Source: a bacterium | GTDB lineage: Bacteria > Bdellovibrionota > Bdellovibrionia > Bdellovibrionales > Bdellovibrionaceae | Direction of reading: 5' to 3' | Assembly: GCA_019752925.1 (NCBI GenBank) | Contig: JAIELP010000001.1 | Location: 186,001-250,000, forward strand | DNA: 64,000 bases | Shown: positions 24,832-34,222 of the stretch, piece after piece | Numbering within the stretch: the stretch's first letter is position 1 | How the letters are laid out: each line of letters opens with the position of its first letter | Notes under the pieces: generated by a model | Seen by the model: the letters and a program-made list of their open reading frames with translations, nothing else | What the model was told of the DNA's origin: nothing | The model's database searches: none | Program-made: the position numbers and the translations under genes

Positions 24832-26331
24832 ATGAAAAGAATCAATCGTGTAGCCATTGCAAATCGCGGAGAAGTCGCAGTACGCATTATCCGTGCATGT
24901 GAAGAGCTCGGAATAGAAACTGTACTATTGCATTCAGATGTAGACGTGCAGTCACGCGCTTACCGCTTAGCCACCAAAAAAATCTGTATAGGTCCCGCAC
25001 CTACATCACAAAGTTATTTAAATATCGAAGCTAATATTAATGCTGCTTTGGCTGCCGGTGCTGATGCGGTTCACCCAGGTTTTGGCTTTTTATCTGAAAA
25101 TGCAGATTTTGCAGAACAATGTGAAAAAAACGGATTAATTTTTATAGGTCCTTCATCGGGCTCTATTCGTACTTTGGGCGATAAAGTTTCTTTTAAAAAT
25201 TTAGCTAAACAGGCGGGGCTTCCTCTTATTCCGGGTTACGAAGGCGAAGATCAGTCCACTATTAAATTATTAGCGGAAGTAGAAAAAATCGGATTACCGG
25301 TTATAGTTAAAGCAGCAGCCGGTGGTGGCGGACGTGGGATGAAGCTCATCCAGAATATAGCGGACGCAAAGGACCTTATTGAATCTGCTCAGCGTGAAGC
25401 ACTTTCAGCATTCGGTTCTTCAAAAGTATTTCTCGAAAAATATTTAGGCAAAGCCAAACATATTGAATTTCAAGTGTTCGGTGATTGCACTGGTAAAGTG
25501 GTGCATCTGTTTGACCGCGAATGTTCAGTTCAACGCCGTCATCAAAAAATTATCGAAGAAGCCACGTCTCCATCTTTAACAGATGAATTGAGAAAAAAAA
25601 TGGGCGAGGTGGCCTGTTCTATTGCAACTCTTGGTAAATATAAAAATGCCGGAACTGTTGAGTTTTTGTTACAGGACAATCAGTTTTATCTTTTAGAAGT
25701 AAATACCCGTTTACAGGTAGAGCATCCGGTTACTGAAGAAGTTCTGGGTGTTGATTTAGTTAAAATGCAAATTTTAACGGCTCAGGATAATTTTATTTTT
25801 AATACTCAGGACATACGCATTCCAAAAGGTCACTCCATTGAGTGCCGCGTGTACGCTGAAAATTCTTATCAGGGCGGTATGCCCTCTACCGGAAAATTAG
25901 GAAGTGTTCATTGGCCTGAAGGCCCGCGCAGACGTTATGAATTTGGATTTGAATCAGGCGACACGATTACTTCGCACTATGATCCTATGATTGCTAAGGT
26001 CATTGTTTGGGATGAAACCCGCCCAAGAGCTATTGATAAAATGATACGCACACTTAAAGATTCTACGGTATTCGGGGTGCATACCAACATTCCTTACTTA
26101 ATTGAAATTTTAAACCATGAAGAGTTCCGCTCGGGAAAAATGACCACTCGGTTTATCGAAACCTATTTTGCTGAGGGCATTAAATCACCCACATCGGATG
26201 ATCAGGTTAAAAAATGGGCCATAGACATTAATAAAAAATTAAAAACTCTGGGTAATGGTGGCTCTACTAATACTCACTCCGGAACTGCTACAATGGTTTC
26301 GCCTTGGTCTTCTTACTGGAGGGGTGTGTAA
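24832..26331 (+). CDS. biotin carboxylase subunit of acyl-CoA (methylcrotonyl-CoA) carboxylase
   Basis: The 499-residue ATP-grasp enzyme carboxylates biotin. It shows the N-terminal ANRGEVAVRIIRA, VHPGFGFLSEN, the glycine-rich ATP loop KAAAGGGGRGM, EKYL for the lid, and EVNTRLQVEHPVTE. A usual LiuD/MCC alpha is about 650 residues and also carries a BT linker and the biotin carrier; here the protein stops shortly after the BC domain. The carrier is a separate gene starting at its stop (TAATG). So the subunit is split in two genes. Confidence 0.92.
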   Translation: MKRINRVAIANRGEVAVRIIRACEELGIETVLLHSDVDVQSRAYRLATKKICIGPAPTSQSYLNIEANINAALAAGADAVHPGFGFLSENADFAEQCEKNGLIFIGPSSGSIRTLGDKVSFKNLAKQAGLPLIPGYEGEDQSTIKLLAEVEKIGLPVIVKAAAGGGGRGMKLIQNIADAKDLIESAQREALSAFGSSKVFLEKYLGKAKHIEFQVFGDCTGKVVHLFDRECSVQRRHQKIIEEATSPSLTDELRKKMGEVACSIATLGKYKNAGTVEFLLQDNQFYLLEVNTRLQVEHPVTEEVLGVDLVKMQILTAQDNFIFNTQDIRIPKGHSIECRVYAENSYQGGMPSTGKLGSVHWPEGPRRRYEFGFESGDTITSHYDPMIAKVIVWDETRPRAIDKMIRTLKDSTVFGVHTNIPYLIEILNHEEFRSGKMTTRFIETYFAEGIKSPTSDDQVKKWAIDINKKLKTLGNGGSTNTHSGTATMVSPWSSYWRGV

Positions 26332-26714
26332 TGAAAAACAACTTCACGGTACTGATCAATGGTCAGGAAAAAACTGTAAGTGCAGAAATTATTGATAAAA
26401 AAATCTGGTTTAAGCTGGATGAGCAAACTTACAGCTATGATTTAATCGATTTAGTTGAAGGTTCGCGTAAATCAAAAGCGGCTACTAAATCACCGGATAA
26501 AATTTTAGCTCCTATGCCGGGTAAGGTAACAAAAGTATTTGTTAGTGAAAAGCAAATAGTGAATAAAGGCGATGCGCTCTTGGTAATGGAAGCCATGAAA
26601 ATGGAATACACGCTTAAAGCCGATATCAGTGCTAGTGTAGAAAAACTTTTTGCCAAAGTGGGAGATCAAGTCACTTTAGGGTATTTATTAATTCAACTTA
26701 AAGAAAATAAATAA
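26331..26714 (+). CDS. biotin carboxyl carrier protein
   Basis: The 127-residue protein has a C-terminal biotinyl domain with the canonical EAMKM site (Lys90) between PMPGKV and the GDQVTLG turn. The first ~50 residues form a strand-rich segment, perhaps a remnant of the BT domain that docks the carboxylase to the transferase. ATG 26331 overlaps the stop of the biotin carboxylase gene; an upstream ATG at 26304 inside that gene is not needed. It is the mobile carrier between BC and LiuB. Confidence 0.92.
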   Translation: MKNNFTVLINGQEKTVSAEIIDKKIWFKLDEQTYSYDLIDLVEGSRKSKAATKSPDKILAPMPGKVTKVFVSEKQIVNKGDALLVMEAMKMEYTLKADISASVEKLFAKVGDQVTLGYLLIQLKENK

Positions 26715-26726
26715 GGAACATCAGCA

Positions 26727-27650
26727 GTGAAAAACGTAAAAATTGTTGAAGTGGGACTCAGAGACGGTTTACAGAATGAAACAACACAATTAAGTGTTGA
26801 ACAAAGATATGATCTTTACGATAAATTAGTGCGCGCTGGTGTTAAAAATATTGAAATTGGTGCATTTGTATCACCTAAGTGGGTTCCGCAAATGGCATTA
26901 ACTGCGGAATTATGTGCTATGGTTTTGCCTGAAGGTGAAAAAGTAAAATCTAAAGTACAAGCTACAGTGCTGGTGCCCAACGAGCAGGGTATGCTTCAGG
27001 CCATAGAGGCCGGAGTTAAAGAAGTGGCTATATTTGCCGCTTGTTCCGAGAGCTTTTCACAAAAGAATATTAATTGCAGTATCGATGAGAGCTTTGAGAG
27101 ATTTGTTCCGGTCATGAAGCTGGCTAAAGAATTTAAAATTAAAGTTCGTGGATATTTATCGACATGTTTTGGCTGTCCATTTGAAGGAAAAGTTTCTGAA
27201 GCCAAAGTTGTAAGTCTTGTTAAAAAGATGCACAAGTTAGGCTGCTATGAAATTTCTGTTGGCGACACAATCGGAGTTGCGAATGCGGCTCAAGTTGAAT
27301 CTCTATTTAAAAAATTGAAAAAAGTTGTTCCCGTAAATAAACTGGCAGGCCATTTTCATGATACTCGCGGGCAGGCTTTGGCAAATATTTTGGCGGCTTA
27401 TAATGTAGGTATCAGAACTTTTGACTCTAGTATCGGTGGCTTAGGTGGATGTCCTTACGCACCCGGTGCGGCTGGAAACGTGGCAACTGAAGATGTTATT
27501 TATATGTTTGATGGAATGAAAGTTAAAACCGGTTTAAAACTGGATCAGTTGATTGATACACACCGCTGGCTACAGCCTTTAATGGACCATCAACTTTCGT
27601 CAAAAGTTGGACGAGTAGGTCGTTTAAAGCCTATAGGTAAAGTTCAGTAA
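26727..27650 (+). CDS. liuE: hydroxymethylglutaryl-CoA lyase
   Basis: The 307-residue enzyme splits HMG-CoA into acetoacetate and acetyl-CoA, the last step of leucine breakdown. It has the TIM-barrel signature VEVGLRDGLQNE at the N-terminus, EIGAFVSPKWVPQM, and the metal-binding HFHDTRGQALAN. The catalytic Cys loop reads GGLGGCPYAPGAAGN. The start is GTG 26727 with AAGGA upstream. It is the last gene of the operon; its end overlaps the convergent next gene by 7 bases. Isovaleryl-CoA dehydrogenase is not in the window. Confidence 0.93.
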   Translation: MKNVKIVEVGLRDGLQNETTQLSVEQRYDLYDKLVRAGVKNIEIGAFVSPKWVPQMALTAELCAMVLPEGEKVKSKVQATVLVPNEQGMLQAIEAGVKEVAIFAACSESFSQKNINCSIDESFERFVPVMKLAKEFKIKVRGYLSTCFGCPFEGKVSEAKVVSLVKKMHKLGCYEISVGDTIGVANAAQVESLFKKLKKVVPVNKLAGHFHDTRGQALANILAAYNVGIRTFDSSIGGLGGCPYAPGAAGNVATEDVIYMFDGMKVKTGLKLDQLIDTHRWLQPLMDHQLSSKVGRVGRLKPIGKVQ

Positions 27651-28777
27651 TTAGCTTTAAGAAATTTTACAACTTCGGCCGATTCATTAATAACTCGCTG
27701 AGCGGCAATTGGCTGATCTTCAAAATAGCCAAAAACACGCATGACATTTGTTTGTTGAAGTGGGCTAGTGTTGGTTATGTTTTTATCTGATTGATAAATA
27801 AATTCACGGCTTACTTCCATTAATTTTAACTCAGGAAATTTGTAAAGTGCCCAGTCTTTTACAGATTGGGCTGCGTGGCAGCTTACACAATCCAATGTGC
27901 CTGGGTTATGTAAGTGGGGGTTTTCAAATTTAAAAGCTGATTTTGTAGCATTGATAATTTCCTGTTCATTCGCTTCGGCTGTTAGTATTTCAGAATCAGT
28001 GATAACTAAATTAAAATTATCACTTTGTCGTGGTTGTGGTGCAATTCCGCCTTTAAAGAAAACTATCTGAGTGTTAGCAAACTGTTGAATAGTATGATTG
28101 ATTCTAGGAATGGTAATGCGTGTAACTTCGTTGTTTTTAATATCGATGCCGCCGAAAAACCAGACAGTTTCGCCACCGAACAGTTGCATAAACGTAATGC
28201 GGCTCAAGTTTTCTTCGCCGATATATTTATAAATAATCGACATGAGTTGGGTGTAGTAAGGTCCGCGTAAACCTTCTTTTTTTAAAACCGGATTGATTGA
28301 AAGCGCAGTGCCATCTGTTGTAACTGAAGCGTGAAGTTTTAGTTGCTTTACTTCATTGATCAATTTTTTGAAATCTAATTCAGTCAGTTCATAAAATGTA
28401 TGGAGGGTTACATCCGTAGTAAATGTCTGTTCGCCGCGCTTAATTAAAGGCTGCCAGATCATGCGAATCTGAGTTTTGCATTTTACCGGCGTCAAACCTT
28501 CATGAAAACAAGGGTCAATTCTAAAACCTACAGAATAGATAAGTGGGTAAAGGCTTTCGTTATGAACCATCTGTAAAAGTGTCGGAATTTTTTCGACCAC
28601 CAAATTTTTAGGTAGAAGAACTCCGCGAGCGGCTTGGGTGTCGGCCTTGGGAAGTAAGCCCCATTCATTTGCAGGTGGAAGTGGCAAAAGTACCGAAATA
28701 TCATTTAAATCAAGATCAATAGTTTGGGCATTTAAACTCGAATATATAAGCGATAACAGAATAATTTTTTTTAGCAT
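27644..28777 (-). CDS. exported protein with a CxxCH heme motif
   Basis: The 377-residue protein has a signal peptide (MLKKIILLSLIYSSLNA-Q). Near residue 306 is a single CVSCH motif, which could bind one c-type heme; no distal Met could be assigned with confidence. The rest is beta-rich and unlike known cytochromes. The Cys pair FRIDPCFHEG and PVKCKTQ may form a disulfide. A GAGGGG site precedes ATG 28777. I recognise no family; heme attachment is inference from the motif. Confidence 0.75.
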   Translation of the reverse strand: MLKKIILLSLIYSSLNAQTIDLDLNDISVLLPLPPANEWGLLPKADTQAARGVLLPKNLVVEKIPTLLQMVHNESLYPLIYSVGFRIDPCFHEGLTPVKCKTQIRMIWQPLIKRGEQTFTTDVTLHTFYELTELDFKKLINEVKQLKLHASVTTDGTALSINPVLKKEGLRGPYYTQLMSIIYKYIGEENLSRITFMQLFGGETVWFFGGIDIKNNEVTRITIPRINHTIQQFANTQIVFFKGGIAPQPRQSDNFNLVITDSEILTAEANEQEIINATKSAFKFENPHLHNPGTLDCVSCHAAQSVKDWALYKFPELKLMEVSREFIYQSDKNITNTSPLQQTNVMRVFGYFEDQPIAAQRVINESAEVVKFLKANY

Positions 28778-28867
28778 TTTCCCCTCGAGAACAAATCTGA
28801 TTTAACCAAGCTGCATTCGCGGGTCAAATATAAAGCATCAGGCCTCGTAATTGCTGTAGAGTGCTAT

Positions 28868-30136
28868 ATGGGTTATGCTCACAGGCCATTTGGTCTTATT
28901 TTTCTTATTTTAATGCTTATATTGGGTATACAAGCCGGGATGAAAAAACCTCTTTGTATTGATTCCAATATTGTCTACAAAATCGACAGAATATCATTAG
29001 AAAAAAGTGAATCCATTTATAGTTGCAGTCAGTTTAAGAAGGTTTCATTTTCAGCATTTTTTTATGAAAAGCTTAACGATTTCGAGTTGCGCCTGGGTCG
29101 TATTGAATTGGCTTTGGCAGGTCTAGTGAGCAGTAAATCAGTTGTAATTAAAATAGATGAAAAAAATATCGACCAGATACATTTAACTCAGAACGAGATC
29201 AGTATAGGTAGTCAGTTGCTGGAAACAGATAAGCTTGAAAAAGCGGTAATACAACTAGTGCTAAAGAGTAAGCTTAATATTCACGACTCAGTTTATCTGG
29301 AAAGTCTAGCTGATTACTTTACGGCTACGACTACCTATCAAAACTTAATTTCTGAAGCATTTAATAAAAGTATTAAAAGTGCTGGTTTTGTTGAGCAAAG
29401 AAAAATCCGTAAAAATATACTTTCCAAGTTGAAATTAAGTGGAGAGCTTAGCGCCGTTAACGCCGAAATGCTTGCTATAGAAAAATTGAAATTAACTTTG
29501 AGTGAACCTGGCCAGATAACAGATTTTGATAAAAATTTGCTACAATTGGGCTATGTGCAAGATTCACTAATAGAAAAATTGAAGATGGATATTATTATCG
29601 ACAATAAAAACCTCTCAACGAATGAGTCGGATTTTGCTGATCTTGCCAGAAATAACCCGCAACTTAAGGTGGCTGTGCAAACTTCGAAAGGTTTATTTAT
29701 TCTTCCTTCGTATCAGAAAGTTCCTAATCAATCTGAGAAAAAAATTTTCACAAGATACCGCCTTATTTTCGGTTTGCATGAAGTAGCTGAGGGCCATATT
29801 GCGCAGTATTTAGATAACTCAGAGAGTCTTATTCAGATTAAACAATCTTTAAAGTCTGAAGTTTTAGATTTTAAAGTTTTATTTCAATATGGCGTTAAAG
29901 CTTTTCTGGCAAAAAACAAACAGCTTGATTTTGTTCAAATTCATTTGCCATCATATAAACTGAAGTCCAAATCTCTAGGACATGTTTTGGATTATTTTAA
30001 ATTTGTAGGCAGTAAGAACCGCATGCAGGCGGAATATATAGCTCTCGGATGGAGTCAGACAAAGTGGTCAGCAGATTTGAACGCATTCAAGCCAGTAGCC
30101 AATTACGATGTAATTCAGTATTTCCGTATCAATTAA
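28868..30136 (+). CDS. membrane-anchored protein of unknown family
   Basis: The 422-residue protein has an N-terminal hydrophobic helix (about residues 8-23), either an uncleaved signal or an anchor. The rest is charged and largely helical, with leucine-rich stretches near 180-260. I recognise no domain. There is no clear Shine-Dalgarno at ATG 28868. It is the first of four adjacent plus-strand genes for envelope proteins of unknown family (to 32725). Its 3' end overlaps the ORF of the barrel protein downstream by up to 88 bases. Confidence 0.72.
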   Translation: MGYAHRPFGLIFLILMLILGIQAGMKKPLCIDSNIVYKIDRISLEKSESIYSCSQFKKVSFSAFFYEKLNDFELRLGRIELALAGLVSSKSVVIKIDEKNIDQIHLTQNEISIGSQLLETDKLEKAVIQLVLKSKLNIHDSVYLESLADYFTATTTYQNLISEAFNKSIKSAGFVEQRKIRKNILSKLKLSGELSAVNAEMLAIEKLKLTLSEPGQITDFDKNLLQLGYVQDSLIEKLKMDIIIDNKNLSTNESDFADLARNNPQLKVAVQTSKGLFILPSYQKVPNQSEKKIFTRYRLIFGLHEVAEGHIAQYLDNSESLIQIKQSLKSEVLDFKVLFQYGVKAFLAKNKQLDFVQIHLPSYKLKSKSLGHVLDYFKFVGSKNRMQAEYIALGWSQTKWSADLNAFKPVANYDVIQYFRIN

Positions 30137-31218
30137 TTTTATTATTTTTTGTTACTTTGGTAACTGCTCAGTTAAAAGCCCAAACTCCTATCGGGCTTTA
30201 CGAAGGTTTACTCGGAAACTCCGGAGCAGCCCTAACGGATTCATCGGCACCTTCATACTACAACCCCAGCCTGTTGAAGTTAAAAAAAAGCGAGTCCTAC
30301 TCCATAGGTGGAAACACCTTTGGTAGTTTAAACAGCAAAAGAGACGGGCAAAGCACTACATCTGTGAACATTTACCCATCTTATTTGAGTTCAATTTTTA
30401 TAGGTGAATCTCTTGTTCATGAAATATTTCTGATCAATTTGGCGCCGACGAAGTTACAGACCATTACTAATCTAAGTAATTCAACAACGACTTCGATTGA
30501 TGAAATGAACGTTGATATTAACCGAATTATTTTAGGCTATTCTATGGCATTTCGAAATATTCCTTTTGCGCTCAGTTATTTTGTCCAATATTCGCAGGTT
30601 CAGGAATTCGGATATACACAGTTTGCTGATTTGACATCTTCTTTGCGTTCGAATTCTGTTACAAAAGGAAAGTACAATAGTCTATCGTCGGGCATTTCTA
30701 TTTCAGGTCATAACCGATTTGATGGTTACACGCTCGGTTATAATTTAAAACTGAGACCCGTGATGGTTTATAAAAAAAATGAGGCTGAAATCAAAAGCTT
30801 TATAAGAGGGGCCACGGCGCCTACGGATTATTCAGAGCAAACAAACTCTTCGCAGGTTAGAACTTCTGAGGCGCTCAATACCGTATTTAGCATAGGTCAT
30901 GCTTTTCAGAGTGGAGAGCACGAGTTTATTACAGACTCACAATTTGTTGAGAAAACTAACGAAAGTTATGTCTTTAATTTATTTCAGAGCTTTGGTTACA
31001 GATTTAGTTCTGGGTCGGGTCACCAGTATTTGGTTGGAGTTAGCCATAGTATAGACTCGGCTACAAAATATTTGGGTCAGAATTTATATATTTCCACGGG
31101 ATACTCGTGGATTAATAAGATCAATAGGTCGACATTTGGTCTATATTATTATCAATCTAAAATTGCCAGTGAAGTTATTGCGGCGGGTCTCACATTTGGT
31201 AGTGAATTTTCATATTAA
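30049..31218 (+). CDS. outer-membrane beta-barrel protein (FadL-like)
   Basis: The frame is open from ATG 30049, but the signal peptide (QLILLFFVTLVTAQLKA-Q) begins only at about residue 27. The true start is therefore probably GTG 30064 or later, or the gene starts inside its neighbour. The mature part (about 340 residues) opens with GLYEGLLGNSGAALTDSSAPSYYNPS, in the style of FadL/OmpP1 proteins (the D-A/S-x..NPA motif), and continues with alternating aromatic strands to a C-terminal ...GSEFSY, as barrels do. FadL-type proteins take up hydrophobic molecules; the cargo here is unknown. A desaturase gene follows further on. Confidence 0.68.
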   Translation: MESDKVVSRFERIQASSQLRCNSVFPYQLILLFFVTLVTAQLKAQTPIGLYEGLLGNSGAALTDSSAPSYYNPSLLKLKKSESYSIGGNTFGSLNSKRDGQSTTSVNIYPSYLSSIFIGESLVHEIFLINLAPTKLQTITNLSNSTTTSIDEMNVDINRIILGYSMAFRNIPFALSYFVQYSQVQEFGYTQFADLTSSLRSNSVTKGKYNSLSSGISISGHNRFDGYTLGYNLKLRPVMVYKKNEAEIKSFIRGATAPTDYSEQTNSSQVRTSEALNTVFSIGHAFQSGEHEFITDSQFVEKTNESYVFNLFQSFGYRFSSGSGHQYLVGVSHSIDSATKYLGQNLYISTGYSWINKINRSTFGLYYYQSKIASEVIAAGLTFGSEFSY

Positions 31219-31238
31219 TTGTGTATCCTTAAAGCAAT

Positions 31239-32093
31239 ATGATTAATACTATTTTTGTAAAAACAATATTGCCTGTTTTGTTCACATTAACGTTCTTTTT
31301 AACTGCGCAGGCTCACGCCGCTGGAAATTCTGGTGATGCAACTCTCGGAAACCCCGCATCGGCTGATGCACAACCTGCAGTTATTAAATCAATGGATTCA
31401 ACAACTGTAACCAACGCGGGAGTAAATCGAGCGGTACTCAAACCGACTTCACAAGATATAACTATTGCGCCAGGTTCGCGTGATTTAACTCCTGCCGGAG
31501 TCACAGCGCCGCCTCAGTTTACTCCTTCGCCAGAAGGACGGTCTCAGGCAGCAGCCATAGCCCGTATGAGTAGCATAGACATACGTAAGACTAAAATTAT
31601 TAACTGGCCACCTGTAGATCTGTTAAAAGATCAAGCGAATAAGTATAAAGACCTTCCTAACCTTAAAGATGTTAAGAAGCTTAGAGAGCGACTGTATGAG
31701 AAGTGTAAAGACTATGTAAAGGCTTATTCAGATCATATTCGTAAAGAACTTAACGATGTCAGTATCGGTCTGCAGTTTGAGTTTCAATGCGATCTTTATT
31801 CTCTTTCAATTGAAGATGTGCCGGATCCTTTATCTGACCAAATTTATGCAATTCCGAGTGATTTTCTATTAAAAAGATTGGACGCTATCACTGTTAGTTT
31901 GTATTTGACCAACTCCAGCCGAGCGGCTACTACAGCTGCAGCGAATAATCTCAGCGCAAAAGTGCTTTATGATAGTACTTTATTTGCTTTAATGGGAATG
32001 CCACAGACTGTTGCTTTATGGCTTATGCAAGTACTGCTGATTATAACAACTTTAATTTCAATTTATTTACTATACTCAAAGTTTCGCGACTGA
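31239..32093 (+). CDS. exported protein with C-terminal membrane helix, unknown family
   Basis: The 284-residue protein has a signal peptide (ending AQAHAA-G), an Ala/Thr/Pro-rich low-complexity stretch (about 30-110), a folded middle domain with two Cys (YEKCKDYV, FQCDLY), and a C-terminal hydrophobic helix (about 255-278) followed by KFRD. It would be anchored in the inner membrane with its body in the periplasm. No family recognised. There is no strong Shine-Dalgarno; the gene begins 20 bases after the barrel gene. Confidence 0.75.
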   Translation: MINTIFVKTILPVLFTLTFFLTAQAHAAGNSGDATLGNPASADAQPAVIKSMDSTTVTNAGVNRAVLKPTSQDITIAPGSRDLTPAGVTAPPQFTPSPEGRSQAAAIARMSSIDIRKTKIINWPPVDLLKDQANKYKDLPNLKDVKKLRERLYEKCKDYVKAYSDHIRKELNDVSIGLQFEFQCDLYSLSIEDVPDPLSDQIYAIPSDFLLKRLDAITVSLYLTNSSRAATTAAANNLSAKVLYDSTLFALMGMPQTVALWLMQVLLIITTLISIYLLYSKFRD

Positions 32094-32113
32094 TTCTGAG
32101 TAGGGAGTTTATC

Positions 32114-32725
32114 ATGAAACTTATTAGTATTTTTACATTTCTATCTTTAATATGTTTTTCTGCTTATTCCGCAAATCTGCCGGAGTTTTCGGGCACTTAT
32201 AATTTTTCAGAGCAAAATCTGTCTCTACAACAGATTCAGCATGTCATTAAATTTGCTGCAGCTTCTCAGTCGGGTCGAGATCTACTCCAAAGCTACCGTT
32301 CACAGAATTATGAATGTGTATATGAAGGCAGCAACATCTACAAGTGTAAATCATTTCTGAAAAATCTTCTGGAAAACCCTGAAGTCCGTGCAGAAATTAC
32401 GGCTCGATTCAGTAGCTCAGATTTTGTTTTTGCACTTTCTCAAGATGATTATTCATTAGTCAACGAAGGTGATATGATTCAGGAATTTGAAAAAAACCAG
32501 AAGTCTTCTTTTTTAGGTCAAGATTTTGATAAGATTCATATGTATATAACTTCTAATTTAAAAAAGTTTAAAGTGTTTAGTTATGCAGGACGTACAGAAT
32601 ATTTTTATTTGAACTCAGATGGAGATATTGCTAAACAGGTCCAGTTATCAAAACTAAATAAAAAATCTTCACCTGTAGTGGTAGAAGACAAATATACTTA
32701 CTTATACGAAGGTGTTTGGAAGTAA
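32114..32725 (+). CDS. small secreted protein of unknown family
   Basis: The 203-residue protein has a signal peptide (MKLISIFTFLSLICFSAYSA-N) and two Cys in its N-terminal third (NYECVYEG, IYKCKS). The rest is helical then strand-rich, without recognised motifs. I chose ATG 32114 because GGGAG lies 6 bases upstream and the signal peptide begins there; a longer frame from 32018 would overlap the previous gene. It ends the run of envelope genes. Confidence 0.77.
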   Translation: MKLISIFTFLSLICFSAYSANLPEFSGTYNFSEQNLSLQQIQHVIKFAAASQSGRDLLQSYRSQNYECVYEGSNIYKCKSFLKNLLENPEVRAEITARFSSSDFVFALSQDDYSLVNEGDMIQEFEKNQKSSFLGQDFDKIHMYITSNLKKFKVFSYAGRTEYFYLNSDGDIAKQVQLSKLNKKSSPVVVEDKYTYLYEGVWK

Positions 32726-32747
32726 AAATTTATAAATTAAGGTATTT

Positions 32748-33860
32748 ATGGCACTACAATTTAAAAAAATCTGTTGGTCTGTTACTCTGTTTTTAATTTT
32801 AAATCCCATTATTTCAGTTTTGATGTTGGTATTGTATTTAGTGTTTTCCGACTCTTATACGTTAACTCAAATAATAAGCGTAAGTGCATTTGGATTATTC
32901 TTTGCTGTGCTCACTAATCTGAGCATCACGATGGGCTATCATAGATTGTTTGCTCATAAATCTTTTGAAGCGCATCCTGTATTAGAGTGGATTTTGTTAT
33001 TCATTAGCTCTGGTGCATTTCAGGGCTCAGCTTTAAAATGGTCTAGTGACCATCGGATTCATCACAAGTATGAAGATACTGAAAAAGATCCATACTCTAT
33101 TAAAAAAGGCTTTTGGTATGCTCATATCGGTTGGATGATGACTCATAAAGCTGTCAGCTTACCGATTTCAGCTCCTGATCTTGAAAAAAATAAATTAATT
33201 AAATTCCAGCACGATTATTACCTCTATTGCGCAATTGCGGTGGGCTACGCAATGCCATTACTGATAGGTTGGATCTTAGGCAATGCTTTTCTCGGTATTG
33301 TTATTGCTGGCGGTTTAAGAATTTTCTTAACTCAGCAATCTACTTTTTTTGTTAATTCTTTAAGTCATACACTTGGTAAAACACCTTACTGTCTTGATAA
33401 AACAGCCAAAGACAGCCTTATAGTAGCCTTTCTTACTCATGGTGAGGGTTATCATAATTTTCATCACAAATTCCAATTCGACTATCGTAACGGAATTAGA
33501 TGGTACCACTGGGATCCAACCAAATGGACTATTCAATTAGCGGCCTTAGCGGGTTTAGCAAAAAAACTTAAAACAGTTCAGTTCTCAGAAATTTTAAAAG
33601 CTCGCCTTGAAGTAGAAGCGATTAAATTGAAAAAATCAAATTTACGCACGTCTGCTATGTACAATGAGAAGCTAGAAGTTCTTTCTGCTAAAATTGTTGA
33701 GGCACAGGCTAAGTTTGAAAAACTTAAGAAAGAATACTCTGCAGCTAAAGATCAAAAAGTTATTGAGCTGAGAGCTGAAATTGAGCTGATGAACGTTGAA
33801 ATTGATTCCATGATGAGAAAATGGAAAATTTTAATCAGATCAGCCCAGGCAATGGGTTAG
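32748..33860 (+). CDS. membrane fatty-acid (acyl-CoA) delta-9-type desaturase with C-terminal coiled coil
   Basis: The 370-residue protein has the three histidine boxes of integral-membrane desaturases: HRLFAH (about 66-71), HRIHH (about 103-107) and HNFHH (about 242-246), with four hydrophobic helices around them. It would introduce a cis double bond into acyl chains, modifying membrane fluidity. Beyond the usual end (about 290) is an extra 75-residue Glu/Lys/Ala-rich segment that reads as a coiled coil. The stop (TAG) overlaps the panD stop (TAA on the other strand) within TTAG. Confidence 0.88.
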   Translation: MALQFKKICWSVTLFLILNPIISVLMLVLYLVFSDSYTLTQIISVSAFGLFFAVLTNLSITMGYHRLFAHKSFEAHPVLEWILLFISSGAFQGSALKWSSDHRIHHKYEDTEKDPYSIKKGFWYAHIGWMMTHKAVSLPISAPDLEKNKLIKFQHDYYLYCAIAVGYAMPLLIGWILGNAFLGIVIAGGLRIFLTQQSTFFVNSLSHTLGKTPYCLDKTAKDSLIVAFLTHGEGYHNFHHKFQFDYRNGIRWYHWDPTKWTIQLAALAGLAKKLKTVQFSEILKARLEVEAIKLKKSNLRTSAMYNEKLEVLSAKIVEAQAKFEKLKKEYSAAKDQKVIELRAEIELMNVEIDSMMRKWKILIRSAQAMG

Positions 33861-34222
33861 TGCTTTTTTTCTTTACGAATTTCTTTAAATTTATTGTTAT
33901 CGTCAACAAATACAACCGTAGGCTCATGATCTGCGGCTTTGTTCAGTTCAATTGAAGCATAAGCAATAATAATTACTTTATCACCTCTATGAACCAGTCT
34001 AGCTGCCGCGCCATTTAGGCAAATTTCTCCTTTTTTACCTTCGATAATATAAGTTGAAAACCTGGCCCCATTGTTACAGTTCACGATATCTACTTTTTGA
34101 TTAATAAACATTTTTGCTTTTTTAATAAGAGCAGGATCAATTGATACTGAGCCCTCATAATTAAGATCTGCATCGGTTACAGTGGCTCTGTGTATTTTTG
34201 AGTAAAGCATATCAATTTTCAT
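33857..34222 (-). CDS. panD: aspartate 1-decarboxylase (proenzyme)
   Basis: The 121-residue pyruvoyl enzyme makes beta-alanine from aspartate for pantothenate synthesis. The self-cleavage pair Gly24-Ser25 is in NYEGSVSID. Conserved are Lys9 ([10 protein letters not shown]) and [11 protein letters not shown], and [13 protein letters not shown]. Length is normal. It is the last gene of the pantothenate/CoA operon; its ATG overlaps the coaX stop (ATGA). Confidence 0.96.
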   Translation of the reverse strand: MKIDMLYSKIHRATVTDADLNYEGSVSIDPALIKKAKMFINQKVDIVNCNNGARFSTYIIEGKKGEICLNGAAARLVHRGDKVIIIAYASIELNKAADHEPTVVFVDDNNKFKEIRKEKKH

